Origin: Sycon ciliatum
Taxonomy: Eukaryota > Porifera > Calcarea > Leucosolenida > Sycettidae
Assembly: GCF_964019385.1 (NCBI RefSeq)
Contig: NC_088645.1
Span: 17,848,180 to 17,912,179 of the forward strand
DNA: 64,000 nucleotides
Direction of reading: 5' to 3'
Shown here piece by piece: positions 31,843 through 43,347 of this stretch. Below the pieces are notes generated by a model, which ran no database searches, was not told the DNA's origin, and worked only from the letters and a program-made list of their open reading frames with translations. How positions within the stretch are numbered: the stretch's first letter is position 1; each line of letters starts with the position of its first letter. The position numbers and the translations under genes were made by a program.

Positions 31843-33230
31843 AGTGCGTGCTTCAAACATGATTTACTGAGTCTGTGAGGTACATGTACCCAGTCTTGGA
31901 TGTGCTACGAATTCAGAGCTGTCGTTGACGCCAAGCTGTTTTGTGTAGAGGACACGTTGTAGAGAGATAATATATAATTTGTACATGTAGTTGCTTCCAG
32001 ATAGCACAGTGCCACTGTCGAATTCAGGGCCATCTGCTCCACCACTGGACCGTGCCAACTCTCTCAAACATGCTATGACCCGTTGCACGTTATGGTGGTA
32101 GCTAACTGGCATCAAGAGAATAATGAATATGCATGTGCTTGTTATACAAGAGTGTGCAACAGATATCTTGGGGTGCAATTTTATTCTACCTACGGTCTGA
32201 GATGGCACGTCTTGTTGTAATACATTCGAACACGTGTAAATGTAACAAGTGGACCTGCACACATGTAGTTACATGTAGCTCTGTGTTCACTGTACACTGA
32301 TAGGCCAGTGGTATTAACCCGTGCAGTGGGATATCTGCATGATGTCCACCGAGACTTTCCTGCACCTTAGTCTGTGTGACCGATTTTAGCCTACACCCCG
32401 ATGCCACGGCCTGGTCATGCACCACATGTCTGAGTTCTAGTGTATAGGACAAGGCTACATCCCTACTGGTACGGCACAGCCAACTTAAACACTGTATAAC
32501 GTGTTAATAATAAGCAATCATTTCGTACCATTTCTCAGTGGTAGAGCATCGCTGGCCTACGGCGGAATCCCCGTACTCCAGTGCTGGTTTTGACCGTAAA
32601 TACTCTTTAAATATTTTATTTTTTCTTTGCCCCCAACTGATGACCAGTACTTCAGGAGTAGGAGTTGCCTATTTCGAAGTAACTACTTGTTTTCTGACAC
32701 ATATTGACGGAATGACTACCATGATTCGCCTCCATTGCGGCATTGGTGTTTGCAGTGTACATTGTCAGTCGAAGGTGAATGAATCGGATGAATAATTCAT
32801 GCAGTTCTTCGCTAACTACAGTGCGTTCATCTACTTTTAAGATGAACTGGAAGAAGAAAAAATGATGTATCATTCCATGGAAGGCCATGACGTCATCAAC
32901 ACCATTCGTTTCCCTTCCTTCCGTGAACGTTCTAATCTAGGAGGAGTTCGTAATGACGGATTGCAATGTTTATTGGAGGAGCAGGAAAATATCTACTTCG
33001 AAAGAATATTCTCCCGGAAATCTACACTGGGCAAGACTCCTGGCCTCAGAATCTCAATCTATTAATGAACAACGGCATGAAACAACTGTTCACAGCAAAG
33101 AGCCAACATACATGCACAAAGTGCAAACACTGTGCGGTGAACAGTAACCAGGGAACTGCGATGTCCACCTGCCATGTCCACACAGCATGAAAGCCTAGAT
33201 ATCACAAAGTGTCCTGAATGTGTCCTGTGA
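31843..33230. other. Intergenic stretch between genes A and B
   Basis: No exon was recognised. Around 32532-32600 there is a degenerate tRNA-like piece (CTCAGTGGTAGAGCATCG, an A-box-like sequence) resembling the SINE head at 37911. Confidence 0.4.
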
Positions 33231-33240
33231 TATTTTGACC

Positions 33241-33580
33241 TGAATGTAACGAACGTTACGTAGTATCGAAAATAGTTGTATGGTATATGCACAATATTGG
33301 AACCTGAATGTAACGTAGTGACAGAGGCAATCTCGTGATATATACACAACATTAGCACCTGAATATAACGTAGTGTCAGAGATTGTCGTGTGATATCTAC
33401 ACAACATTAGGACCTGAATAAAACGTAGTGTCGGAGATTGTCGTGTGATATCTACACAACATTAGCACCTGAATGTAACGCAGTGTCGGAGATAGTCGCG
33501 CAATATCTACACATCATTGGGACCTGGACATAGCGAAGAGTCAGAGATAGTCTTGGGAACTGAATAGGTGTTTCCCGGCA
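33241..33580. repeat. 55-bp minisatellite across the gene A stop codon
   Basis: The motif beginning TGAATGTAACG recurs at 33241, 33305, 33360, 33415, 33470 and, diverged, at 33525. The spacing is 64, then 55 four times. The last unit lies inside the final coding exon of gene A, so the C-terminal codons and stop derive from a repeat unit and the rest forms the 3' UTR. Confidence 0.85.
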
Positions 33581-34657
33581 GTGTGCTTCCTGGAGATTCC
33601 AGCTGCTGGGAAGCTTTGGGAACATCGTAATGACTGACACGGCTGTATCTGGCCTGAACATCCACAATAGAATCGGAGCAATGCGCAACAGCACAGGCAG
33701 CCTTGGGCACGTCGTAGTGTGATGGCAACGATACAGCTAAGCACTCTTCATAGTACCGAGGCGATGGGCTTCGGTTCAAATGCGACAGCTCCATTTCGGT
33801 CTCAGTGTAGACATTACTCTGGCGTGCTGTTGAGGCGCTCATACTTATGAAGGACAGGTGGGCTGCTGTGTTTGCTCCGTGTGCTGATGGCACTGTAATG
33901 CCGCGGCCATCTGTTCTCACTGCTGATCTGTTTCGAAGAGGCGAGGAGTTGGAATATGGCTTTCGCATTCGCATGATCTGGAGGATAAGAAGGCCAATCA
34001 ACGCCAAGGCTATCACAGTGCCAATCGCAATTCCAGCCACAGCGGTATCTCCCAAAGTGGATGATGGTATGTATGGCTCCTGAGACCCTACACTGGTGCT
34101 GGAGGCAGCTTTCAAGACGGCGGTTGTCACGACCGAAGTCTGGCCTTCATCCTCCAGGCTTGTATTGGGATGTGGTGGTCTTGGTGTTGCGTCGGTGCGA
34201 ATTTTAGCATGGCCATCTCCGATTCTATTAGAGGAAGCTGTGATCATAGTATTACTTGGCTTGCGAATCTCAGTCGTTTGACGTAATGTGCGCGTGATGC
34301 TGGGATTACCCTGGGACCCTACACCGGAGGTAGATTTGGAGATGGCAGTTGTCAAGACTGAACTCTGGCCTTCATCCTCCAGGCTTGTACCGCCATGTGA
34401 TGGTATTGGCGTTGCTTCAGTGCGCATGTGATCATGGCCATCTCCAGTTCTGTGGGAGGAAGTACTTGGCGTGCTATCCTCAGGTGTTTGGTGCAGTGTA
34501 CGCGTATTGCTGAGCTCTGGTGTCCGGCTGCTGCTGCTCTCTGCGTGGCTCTCATGTTGTGGGGTAGAGGATGTTACTGCAGTTACCCTGGAAGATGTAC
34601 CTACTCTGCCTACTCGGGTCTCAGATGTTGGCATTGGGTTTCTGCTGATAGCTGGCT
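33507..34657 (-). CDS. Gene A last exon: Ser/Thr-rich stalk, transmembrane segment, tyrosine-rich tail
   Basis: The acceptor is GTTTGCTGTAG, phase 1; TAG at 33507 ends the frame (about 383 residues). The first 190 residues are Ser/Thr/Pro rich and likely O-glycosylated. They contain an internal duplication: two blocks of about 75 residues with TRTL(R/H)QT, R.GDGH, (S/T)EATP-type and TSLEDEGQ(S/T)SV motifs. A transmembrane helix AGIAIGTVIALALIGLLIL follows, then a tail of about 150 residues with SPRYYEE, HYDVPKA twice and TYSVPKT. These YxxP motifs resemble docking sites for SH2 domains of the Crk/Nck type. No enzyme domain is present. The last codons come from a 55-bp minisatellite. Confidence 0.8.
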
Positions 34658-35078
34658 CTACAGCAAACACAATGTTGCAACAGTTAAATACAAAGTTATT
34701 GTGCAAAGATCGCCTATTATTATGATCGTTTTCCAATACAATTTATATCATTAGGACCATTCAGCTCACGGGAAGCACATGCACCTACATCGTATAATTA
34801 TACAGCCAGGCATTAGCTTCAGAGTTCTGTCACTTCCCACTACATTTCGAAGAAACGGGCCCACCAGTATTTTAAAAGAAATGTACAGAGAAGTTTCATT
34901 GGTTTGAAGGAAAGATGCAAACGGGAAACGTTTGAAGAAACAATAATTGACTGCCACCACCAAGGCACAGAGACTTACCTCAACTCTTACAGCGCTCTTG
35001 TAGTATTATGAGGGCTTGGTGTGAAGCTTTTGGAGACTTAGTCCCTATTAAAACAAGGAAAGTGAGTAAGCCGCTTAC

Positions 35079-35168
35079 CTGTGACAGTTTGGCCCTTGCT
35101 ATGACGCATTATGTGGGTTACAAATGGCGTTACAATTGTATCACTTGTGCGACTGCCTTCAGCCGGTT
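35079..35168 (-). CDS. Gene A linker exon
   Basis: A 90-base exon, phase 1 at both ends, with acceptor CCTGCACTCTAG and donor TCACAG/GTAAGCGG. It encodes 30 Ser/Thr-containing residues (EPAEGSRTSD...), likely the start of the stalk. Support is only splice signals, open frame and phase. No homologue was found in gene B. Confidence 0.55.
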
Positions 35169-35828
35169 CTAGAGTGCAGGACAGTACAGATTCACAACAC
35201 ATAATCATATTGCGCCTGACGGGAAGTAAAGGATTGCGATGAAATGGGAAAGAAGTGCACCATCGACAAGTAGTCAAATACCACGGCATTTTCAATTAAA
35301 TTAAAATCTTGAACGTTTCAGAGCCTTCTTGTGGGACTGATCCCTGAGAAGGTATTGAAGATAACGAATAAAAATAAATGCGAGTGAAATGGGAGCAACG
35401 GAAGTATGGAACAGATGTTTTTGCCACTGTGATTCTGTCTAAACATGAGCAGTGATGAATGGTACACCCAATGCAGGTAGAATACCAGGTCAAGGGATAA
35501 CCATTACATACCCCATGTCACGGTATGGGACAGACCAAGTCTGCAGTTCCTGGACCTGGTGGCTCAGGATTAAGTTGGTACAATAATACAGAACGGTATT
35601 GAGTGGTTTTCACATCTATCACATAACGCTACGGGCCAGCCATATTGGTTGTACCTATTGGTCACGTGATGTCGGCTACATTGGTTCCTCTATCCACAAT
35701 GCCATGATCATTTTCCACACGAATTTAGTGGCCAGACAAATATGTGAAACAAGTCTATACCGACGCCATGGCAAGCAAAGGTTCATCTTGGATCTAGACA
35801 TTGCATAACGTAGCTGAGCAGTACTCAC

Positions 35829-35978
35829 CTCCTATGCAGGTCTTTCCACCGCTTGCGTATCCATTGGAACAGTTGCACGTGAACGACCCGTAAGTATTTC
35901 TACACTGCTCAATATGGTCTACAGACGCTGTGCTTGGTGATGAACAAGGATTGCGGGCCATACTGCATTCGTCGATGT
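35829..35978 (-). CDS. Gene A EGF exon (calcium-binding EGF)
   Basis: A 150-base exon, phase 1-1, with acceptor CGTTCTGCAG and donor GGAG/GTGAGTAC. The module starts DIDECSMARNPC, has TYGSFTC and ends SGGKTCIGG, with six cysteines. The loop between the second and third cysteines is longer than in gene B (50 rather than 41 residues). It is the only EGF exon found in gene A. Confidence 0.8.
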
Positions 35979-36266
35979 CTGCAGAACGAGAGCAGGAGAA
36001 ATTGTAGATTCATTGTAGTGTGTTTCCTGAAATGATGTTCGCGTTAGTTTCGGTTGCGATCGCAGGGATCACAGAAGCAATGCGCTTTAACCTGCTAGAG
36101 TGCTCAATGCCTATGAATCCGCTATGATGAGCAGTACGGCAGTACATACATGTAAGAGGCACACCAAGGAACGCTGGGCTTTTACTCTGGTGTGGTAAGT
36201 ACATAGACAGGTGCACGTACATGCAGTTGTATTGTTAGATTGGCGCTAATCCGGCCTCCAGCTCAC
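35979..36266. other. Gene A intron
   Basis: No further feature seen. Confidence 0.4.
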
Positions 36267-36812
36267 CTTGTGAAAGCACGGAGATGTACGGCTCTCCCCT
36301 GTAAGTGACGGGGATATCGCAGGAGTAGTTGGAAGTGCTGCTCACAGCTACGTTTAGCTGAAACGCCAGCAACGATGACAGTGAAAAGCGGAGTAGATCA
36401 AATGTGTGCACGTCTGCAACACCGCTGACATCATTCGCACTGACCGTAACTCTTTCTCGCGTGTGAACAACAGGATACACGCGATCAAACCCATTCTCGT
36501 TATCCTCCAGTGCGTAGAGACTATAGTTGCAGGATCCAGGGGACGAAACGGTTATTTCCGTCACGGTGATATTGCACTCGGCCGGGAAGTCAAACCGTGC
36601 GTACAGGCTCCTTCCAGCTTCCAGTCGGATTCGAGAAGTCGCGTTGAACCCCGTCCATGAGGCGTAACGCAGCACTCCGTCGCCCCGATCAGCGACAAAA
36701 GTCGCCTTGATGCGACCAATGGCTGCACAGCGAGGTCTATCTTGGACCAAATTCAGTGTGGAATGAAATGAGGTGAACAATGTCAGCATCATCAACATGC
36801 ATTCCGCCGCAG
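36267..36812 (-). CDS. Gene A exon 2: four-cysteine ectodomain
   Basis: A 546-base exon, phase 1-1, with acceptor TTTATGTAG and donor CACAAG/GTGAGC. Joined to the short start exon it gives a signal peptide (MSPKKL then AAAECMLMMLTLFTSF) and a domain of about 150 residues with cysteines at 35, 86, 101 and 171. Spacing is close to that of gene B (51/15/70 against 49/15/65). Shared landmarks are DG.LRYAS, F.FP.EC, S.GSC and GEPYISVLSQG. Several N-glycosylation sites are present (N63, N87 and others). Function unknown; probably a recognition or adhesion domain at the tip of the receptor. Confidence 0.8.
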
Positions 36813-37088
36813 CTACATAAATGAGATTGGAAGAGTACAATAGCACACAAGAATATTGTTAGTAATTTGTTACCGAAAGTTCAAACGAAAGACCAGCTGA
36901 CAGGTTTATACCTTCCACAACGACTTTCGTCCATAGTCAACCAAGCTAAGCTTTATGGTGCTGTATTCACATGGCCTAAATGTATCACCACCCTGGAACA
37001 TCACAGGTATTGAGGAAACTCTAGTCCGACCGAAGTATGCTTATAGAAAGCTATGCTTCGATTTTCGGCCCACTTCAGAGAAACGTAC

Positions 37089-37107
37089 CTAGTTTCTTGG
37101 GCGACAT
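37089..37107 (-). CDS. Gene A exon 1: start codon exon
   Basis: ATG lies in a near-ideal context (GGACCACCATGTCG) and is followed by six codons, MSPKKL, to donor CTAG/GTACGTTT in phase 1. This matches the phase of the ectodomain exon and supplies the basic n-region of the signal peptide. Without it the protein would start at a later Met inside the hydrophobic stretch. The UTR part extends upstream to an unknown point. Confidence 0.65.
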
Positions 37108-37269
37108 GGTGGTCCAGTGCTGCTGTGCTAACGCTTTCCCGCAGTTCGTCTCTGCCTGAATCCAGACCTCTCAGAGATATCAGTATTCTAGTAATGCCAG
37201 TCGCTCTCCATTGGCTCAAGCCTGATCATGGGAGTAAGTATAATGAGCAAGACTGTGGTTAACTCTCCT

Positions 37270-37910
37270 CACCATGCTCTCTGGCGCCGTTGGTTGGAAT
37301 AGCGTAGCAGCAACCCTTTACAGCGCTGGAGACTTCGTCCACATGTATCAAAGGAGGCGAAATCGCCTGTTTGTGGTGCGACGTTAAATAAACTTCTACA
37401 ACAACTTTGTTCCAGTCTGGGGTACTAGCATGAAGAAATAATTCGCAGAGCACCGAAGATATCATCGAATGTGCAGCATACTATGTTTTTAAGCGGGTAT
37501 GCCATTGAATGGTATCTCGAGATGTGCCTGATTGACTGGCGACCTTCACCATGCACTTCGTGCTGTTGTGTTGGATGCCATTTCAAATGTGCAGCCGGCT
37601 CATGTGCTACCAGTGTGACTTACGGTGGTTGAAAAAGCAGACTGAGCCATTCAGAAACCTGCTTCTTAGAATGCTTCGAGCAGATGTTCCACCGTCTGTC
37701 CCGCAGTAATGGGTGTCCATGGACCAGCAACAGTGAATGGACAGCGCCAGGCCGATAGACCACAGTCATTATGGACCGTCCTTGCCACAACAGGAATGCG
37801 TACTGGTAGGCTGCTTATCTCTACAATGCAATAAAGGTGCAGTGGCCATAGAGTGCGGTATACGTCCCACCATTCTGTGTGGATCCGCAGGAAGCCACTT
37901 TCAAACGTGA
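37270..37910. other. Stretch upstream of gene A
   Basis: It probably includes the gene A promoter. I recognise no specific element. Confidence 0.35.
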
Positions 37911-38095
37911 GTTTGGCAGTCTGACGCAAATGTAGCATCGCTGGCCATAAGCGAGTATTCCTGGTTCGAATCTTGCCGACTTCTGTAACATATTTTGCAG
38001 CCAGACAGCGATGCGAACACCAGCTGCACACCTTGCAGTTGCTACAGATAACATTACATCCACCAGCTTTATTATTATTATTCTTTATTTCCAGG
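37911..38095 (+). mobile_element. tRNA-derived SINE, short
   Basis: The head resembles a degenerate tRNA: anticodon-like stem TCGCT/AGCGA, B box GGTTCGAATC at about 37961, and acceptor remnants GGCA/TGCC. The tail is (TTA)n followed by TTCTTTATTTCC at 38070-38095. Confidence 0.45.
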
Positions 38096-38431
38096 ATGGC
38101 CCATGGCCAATAAGGAAGATAATATGATTCAAATCAGTCCAGAATCATATAAAATCAGTCTAGCAAGTAAGGAAACCTACACATTGCAGGGGGATGGGGT
38201 CACGATGAGCTTTGATGCAGCAGTCAAACGCTGGAAATACAATGTACATGTATTTGCATTGGGTAGGGCAAATAGCCAGACACGGAACCATTTTTTTCAT
38301 AAAGGAATGAGAGCATGTGGTGACGAGGCCCTGGAGTAGGCTCCGACGGATTATGTTCGCGAAATCATGGAATTATGCTTTCATGGATTCTCGCATTATG
38401 CCCGCAAAATCCTATTATGCTTTGGCACGCG

Positions 38432-38540
38432 GGGATACATATTCACTTTGTTGTACTTATGGAGCCTCAAAGTTTGGAAAATTGTGCCTTTTTCGTACTT
38501 GCAAGTAGCCATAAGTACAACAAAATACATGAGTATCCCC
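38432..38540. repeat. Hairpin element
   Basis: GGGGATAC...TTTGTTGTACTTATGG is mirrored as CCATAAGTACAACAAA...GTATCCCC, with arms of about 32 bases. Confidence 0.65.
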
Positions 38541-39197
38541 ATACCAAGGTGTGAATGCATGCTAGAGATCAACATGGAAAAGAGAAAACATTACTTCTTC
38601 TATTCACTAGTTGACTTCTTTTCTAAAAATATTTCATCGCCAAATTAGTTTGAGCTACCTTTGAAAATTATCATGTTCAACTGCCTTCGTAATTACAGTA
38701 AATATCGGATATAACGTGCCCCTTTGATTTTCGAAAATGTATCACTATATCCGGTGCATCACTATAGCCGATTTGCATGTTTGACCGACACATATGTACA
38801 TGGCACATGACTTGACATGAAATGATGCGTACACGCTGGAAAAAGCATGCTGAAAGTGCATGCATGGTGGTGAGATAGGTGAGGTGAGAAGGTGAAGGTG
38901 GGAAATACATGTATGTATCTAAGTTAATGGTGAAGGTTAGGTGCGGGTCGATACAGGTGGGAAGGGGTACACCCTTCGGGTAGAAGTGTAGGTTGGTAGA
39001 AGGTGTTGGTATGCGTAGAAGGTGTTGGTGTGAGTATCCCCATACCAAGGTGTCAATGCATGCTAGAGATCAACATGGAAAAGAGAAAACATTACTTCTT
39101 CTATTCACTAGTTGACTTCTTTTCTAAAAAAATTTCATTGCCAAATTAGTTTGAGCTACCTTTGAAAATTATCATGTTCAACTGCCTTCGTAATTGT
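38529..39197. repeat. 167-bp direct repeats flanking 335 bases
   Basis: 38529-38695 and 39031-39197 are nearly identical, starting GAGTATCCCCATACCAAGGT and ending CTGCCTTCGTAATT. They lack LTR-like TG...CA ends and primer or purine tracts, so a local duplication is more likely than a retroelement. Confidence 0.75.
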
Positions 39198-39199
39198 CA

Positions 39200-40387
39200 T
39201 ACTCGTCCAACCGATGTCACTCTCAACCTGTGAGTAATCAGCTCATCTCTCCTGTAGCTCCACCTCTGCTTCCATCATGACCGAACATCAACTGGACTTC
39301 AATTTTTTCAATATCCATAGCATGACAGTACATTGTAGTAGTAATTGTTTTCTCGCACCGCGGGGTAGACTACACGTCACTGCTCTTCCGTCCTCGCTGT
39401 GACGAGCCATCAACCAATCAGCGCTTGGTGCGGGGTGTCTGTGCCCTCAGTGCGCATGCTTCAAACAGTCCGCACTGCGCTAGCTGCGGCGTCGCCTTTC
39501 TTCGTCTTTTCCTGGTGGAAGAAGAAGGAAGAAGTGTTGTTTTGTATCTCCTCTTCACGTTTAGGCTAGCGTCCCCCCCCCCCCCCCAGTAGTTGCTCGA
39601 AGCCATTCCTTTGCGTCAATTCCAAAACGCTAAAATTCTTTGGAGATAGCAAAGCCGGGGGTGGTCTTCTCCCCGCTTTCTATCATCGGCCGTTCAGGGC
39701 CGTTCACTTTGGATTTTGATTATCGCGAGGAAAAGGTAAGAGACTTACCTTGTGGTGCGGTATTTATTGGCAAACTACAAACTGCGGTACTCTGATTTTT
39801 GAAGGGAAGTGTACTGACTGTGAGCTAAGACCTCTGAAAACTGTTTTCTCCCATTACCGGCTAGCGTTCGCAAAGCCGACATCTATACAATAATTATACA
39901 TTGGGAACGTGTGGTTTTCCGTCGTGTAGCACTGTAGCCAGTGTCTTATTGGAAATGCGTTAGCTATGGTCGTCACCTTTTCAATCACTCTGCCCTTTCT
40001 CTCCGTGCTGGTTTGCTTCAGGAAGAAGGCGCGTGGTCCAGAACGCACACGTGTTGGTGTTCTCATGTACATCACGGTGAATAATATGCACGCATGCACG
40101 CGGCTGCCTAGCCACGTGTTGAACCAGCTGCATACATGTACCAAGATCAAGTAACGAAGTTCTTCCGCACCAACACATCGTCGTCGGTGGAGCTGAAAAA
40201 ATCCGTGCAGGTGCCATTGAACCCCACGGATTTTACTCGACCAAGATACCGACCACGAAGTGAGTTTTCCTGGCCTCTGTTTTCTATCAAATCTGACAGC
40301 AAAAAGGATGCTGACTTTGCGAGGCCCGCCAACTATGATTTGCTGGTCGCAACATTCCAGTCTACTGATAATCACAGTGTCCCTGAT
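39200..40387. other. Unassigned stretch
   Basis: It contains a C15 run (39573-39587) and a plus-strand donor-like GAAAAG/GTAAGAG at 39735 after a GC-rich stretch, which could be a first exon. No coding exon can be attached to it. Confidence 0.25.
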
Positions 40388-40611
40388 GCTGTCGTGGACA
40401 TGGAAATCCGGTCGATTGACCGTGGCCGCCGCCCTCAGCGCGTACTGAACGCTACGTGCGTGCAGTGCACAATCACGTGATAATGTTAATCAGATGCGAC
40501 CAGCGCGCTGCAGCGCATACATGCTTGTGTGTACCGCTTATCCACGGCTGTATGGCCAGCGCCCTGGGGCCGCTAGACGTGCGACCGGATTTCCATGACC
40601 ATAACAGTACA
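40388..40611. mobile_element. Fold-back element
   Basis: GACATGGAAATCCGGTCG on the left is mirrored as CGACCGGATTTCCATGACC on the right. A related single arm lies at about 40965-41020. Confidence 0.55.
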
Positions 40612-41329
40612 TTATGTCTTGTGGCCCTACTGTCTAATATGCCAGGGCAACTATTCCTTCATTTTGTATTGGCAATGTGTTGCTGACCTACTTAAGGGTT
40701 TGGGGCCGTGCAATATCCATAATAATTATAATGTGAGACAGGTCAACTTCTGGGCATTTCTTATGGAAGCAGCTGAAGGCAGTGAGCTGTTGTTTACATT
40801 GAAATTCGGTTAGAAGTCCAGCGATCACAGGGCGTTTGCCTTGCAGGTGTGAGTGCGCAAACGGTGAACATACACTATGCTTTCAGGACACTGCTGGTCC
40901 AATTTTGAAGTGCGTACGTGAACTACAGATTGTCGGTGTGTGTATGCACTAAGGGTGCGAGCACCGGTCAATCCACCGGATTTCAATGTCCAGAACGGTA
41001 CATGTACTGTGATGGACACAAAAAATCTACCAGAATACTACGAGTGAAGATGCTCGACAAACAGAGAGCAAAGACAGTGCAAGGCGAGACTATATAAAGT
41101 TGACTACGTTCTCTGTGCAGAGGAGTGATATCCGGATTCAAGGAGTTGCCAGTATGGCCACATGTAGTTTATGAGAAAGGTCCACGAAACCGGGCTCTTC
41201 ATCACAGCACAGCCCCTGCTTTAAAGAGGTTATGCCGTGCATCCTATATCTGTACTGTATAAGGGGCTATATGGAGTTTTTTTTACTGGGAAATAGTCGG
41301 CTGACTTGCGACCTTTCACACAACAGAAA
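40612..41329. other. Unassigned stretch
   Basis: Apart from the single fold-back arm near 40965, nothing is recognised. Confidence 0.3.
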
Positions 41330-41590
41330 TGATCCGCGCCACAATAAAAGGGTGCTTATGGCACACGACATCAAACTGAGAAAAACTCGTTCGAAAGTTG
41401 AGTATGCAATATTGAGAGTACATATTTTCTTTTTGAATTCGATTAGTTTTCGTTGCGATTTATCAAGCTTTTTGTATGCGTTTTTTTGTGTGCAGCAGAA
41501 GCAGTGAGAATTCAGCCATTGCGCTGTATCCATAGCTCAGTTTGTGAAATGTTTGCCATAAGCACCCTTTTGTCATTGTGCGGCTCAAAA
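41330..41590. mobile_element. MITE with AAAGGGTGCTTATGGCA ends
   Basis: AATAAAAGGGTGCTTATGGCA near the left end is mirrored on the right as TGCCATAAGCACCCTTTTGT. There is no coding content. Confidence 0.6.
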
Positions 41591-42927
41591 GTGAAGGGGA
41601 GGGGAGGGGAGTGGTGGGGGCAACCGATTGTGACTACAACAGCCAAACAATGTTCCCTATCCTACTGTGAAACTGAAATGTTGAGTTACGCCTTAAAACT
41701 TACCCTAGTCGTTCTTGGTTGTAGTGATGCCAATGTTCACTTTCACTCACAACCCCTGTTAAAAAACAAACATATTGTTGATTTGGTGTGGAATATTTGT
41801 CATAGGCTTGTCTTCAAGAGAGTGTTTTCTAACTTATTTTACAGTATAATTTTATGAGTTTGTACCTTTTCATGATTTACTCATCATTTTTGTGCGTGTG
41901 TGAAGATATTCCTATGACTCTATTCCTCATCTTACTACCCTTCATGACCCAGTGCAGTGACTGAGAACAAGCTCAGTGCTCTCTGATCCTTTTTTGTACA
42001 CGCTTGGTGCCACCACTGCCAATAGATAGCCAAGGAACACAGTACTAGGTGCTTCTTGTTGCTGTTACAGCACCAAGCAGGCGCGGGCAGGCAAGGCGGA
42101 TTGTATCCGACCACACAGGACCAGTGCTCGTACACTGCATGATTACAGGGCAAGGATATGTTCAAATAGCTATGGGTTCCGTAATACCCATGCGTTGTCT
42201 GTGGGCCAGGAAACATGTCAACCCTCCCCCCCCCCCTCCCCCAGCCTTACTGTTTACCTTACCCCATAGATTCACTTCTTTTTGTACTACAATGCGGATA
42301 CAACCAAGAGCCTATAACTGAGATCACCTTTCCTTGGGCAAGCTGCACGGTGCGCTGTGCATTGACTTCAGTTAAATTAATCATGCAGCCTCGTGTACTC
42401 GGCAAAACCAGGCATGCTACTTCTCCTGTGGTCTGGGACCAACTTTCGTGCTGAGACGTTCACACCAAAACAAGCAAAAGAGTACGTCTGTGCACGTACT
42501 CACGCATACACAAAATGTGCGATGTTAGGGAATATTGTGGGTTTCAGAGAGAGTGAAACAGCTCGAGTAAGGAAAGAAAACTATCACAGACCACACCCCA
42601 CCCCACCACCACAATCAAAGTGGGACCTAATTTTAGAGGTGAGAAGAACTGGAGAAAAGTGCACCTTGTGCTCCCCCCCCCCCCCCCCCCCCCCCCCGCA
42701 CACACACAAGCACATAATTATGCAATGCTACTTTTGGATTGCTGACATGTGCCCACGAATGTTTGCACACAGAGTGCTGGCAATTCCATGCACCAACGAT
42801 CACATGCCGCTCCTTGTGCTACATGAACGGTCCGGATTCTCATAGGCAGGGCTTGATAGAGTGTACCTGGTCCACAATATGTATTATTATCTGGAAACTG
42901 ATGTGCACCCCACACACACTTTCCAGC
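41591..42927. other. Unassigned stretch with poly-C tracts
   Basis: C-rich runs lie at 42225-42242 and C25 at 42673-42697. No exon is recognised. Confidence 0.35.
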
Positions 42928-43137
42928 ATAGAGCCTACTATAAAAGCAGAAATTGTCGGTGGTCTAATATTTTCGGTATTTGCCAAAATCGGCGGTTTGG
43001 TGGAGGAAAAATATAGGTAAACCCGTTTTCCAGGTACATGTAAGTGTACTAGTACCAGCACCGCAATTTTCGGTGCGATTTATTTTCGGTAAAATTGTCG
43101 GCACCGAAGTTACCGAAAATTTCTGCTTTTACAGTAG
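42928..43137. mobile_element. MITE with CAGAAATT ends
   Basis: Left TACTATAAAAGCAGAAATT and right AATTTCTGCTTTTACAGTA are inverted. The interior repeats TTTTCGGT several times. Confidence 0.65.
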
Positions 43138-43210
43138 TCCATGCTGAGGATGTTGAGTCTACAAAACATGGATCCAAAGTGTGCACTGTCCTCAGGTGAA
43201 TTGTTCAGTA

Positions 43211-43347
43211 CAGCTCACTGGAATCCGATGCATCGAGGCAAGTCAGCGCTAAGTGCTGTGCAGCCTTAGACCTGTGAGCACTGGGAGTTTCACTGGAACA
43301 GGGTTGCCATGGTGATTTACAAGATCGGATTTCGTTGAGCAGCACTG
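43211..43347. mobile_element. Tc1/mariner-type MITE, copy 1
   Basis: 137 bases flanked by TA. The ends are inverted (CAGCTCACTGGAATCCGA and its complement-like right end). The interior GCAGCCTTAGACCTGTGAGCA is shared with the copy at 52254-52394. Confidence 0.7.

Noticed and set aside
34960..35030. Donor-like GTTGAG/GTAAGTC in gene A between the linker and last exon
   Set aside because: All three frames upstream of it contain stops, so it cannot end a coding exon.
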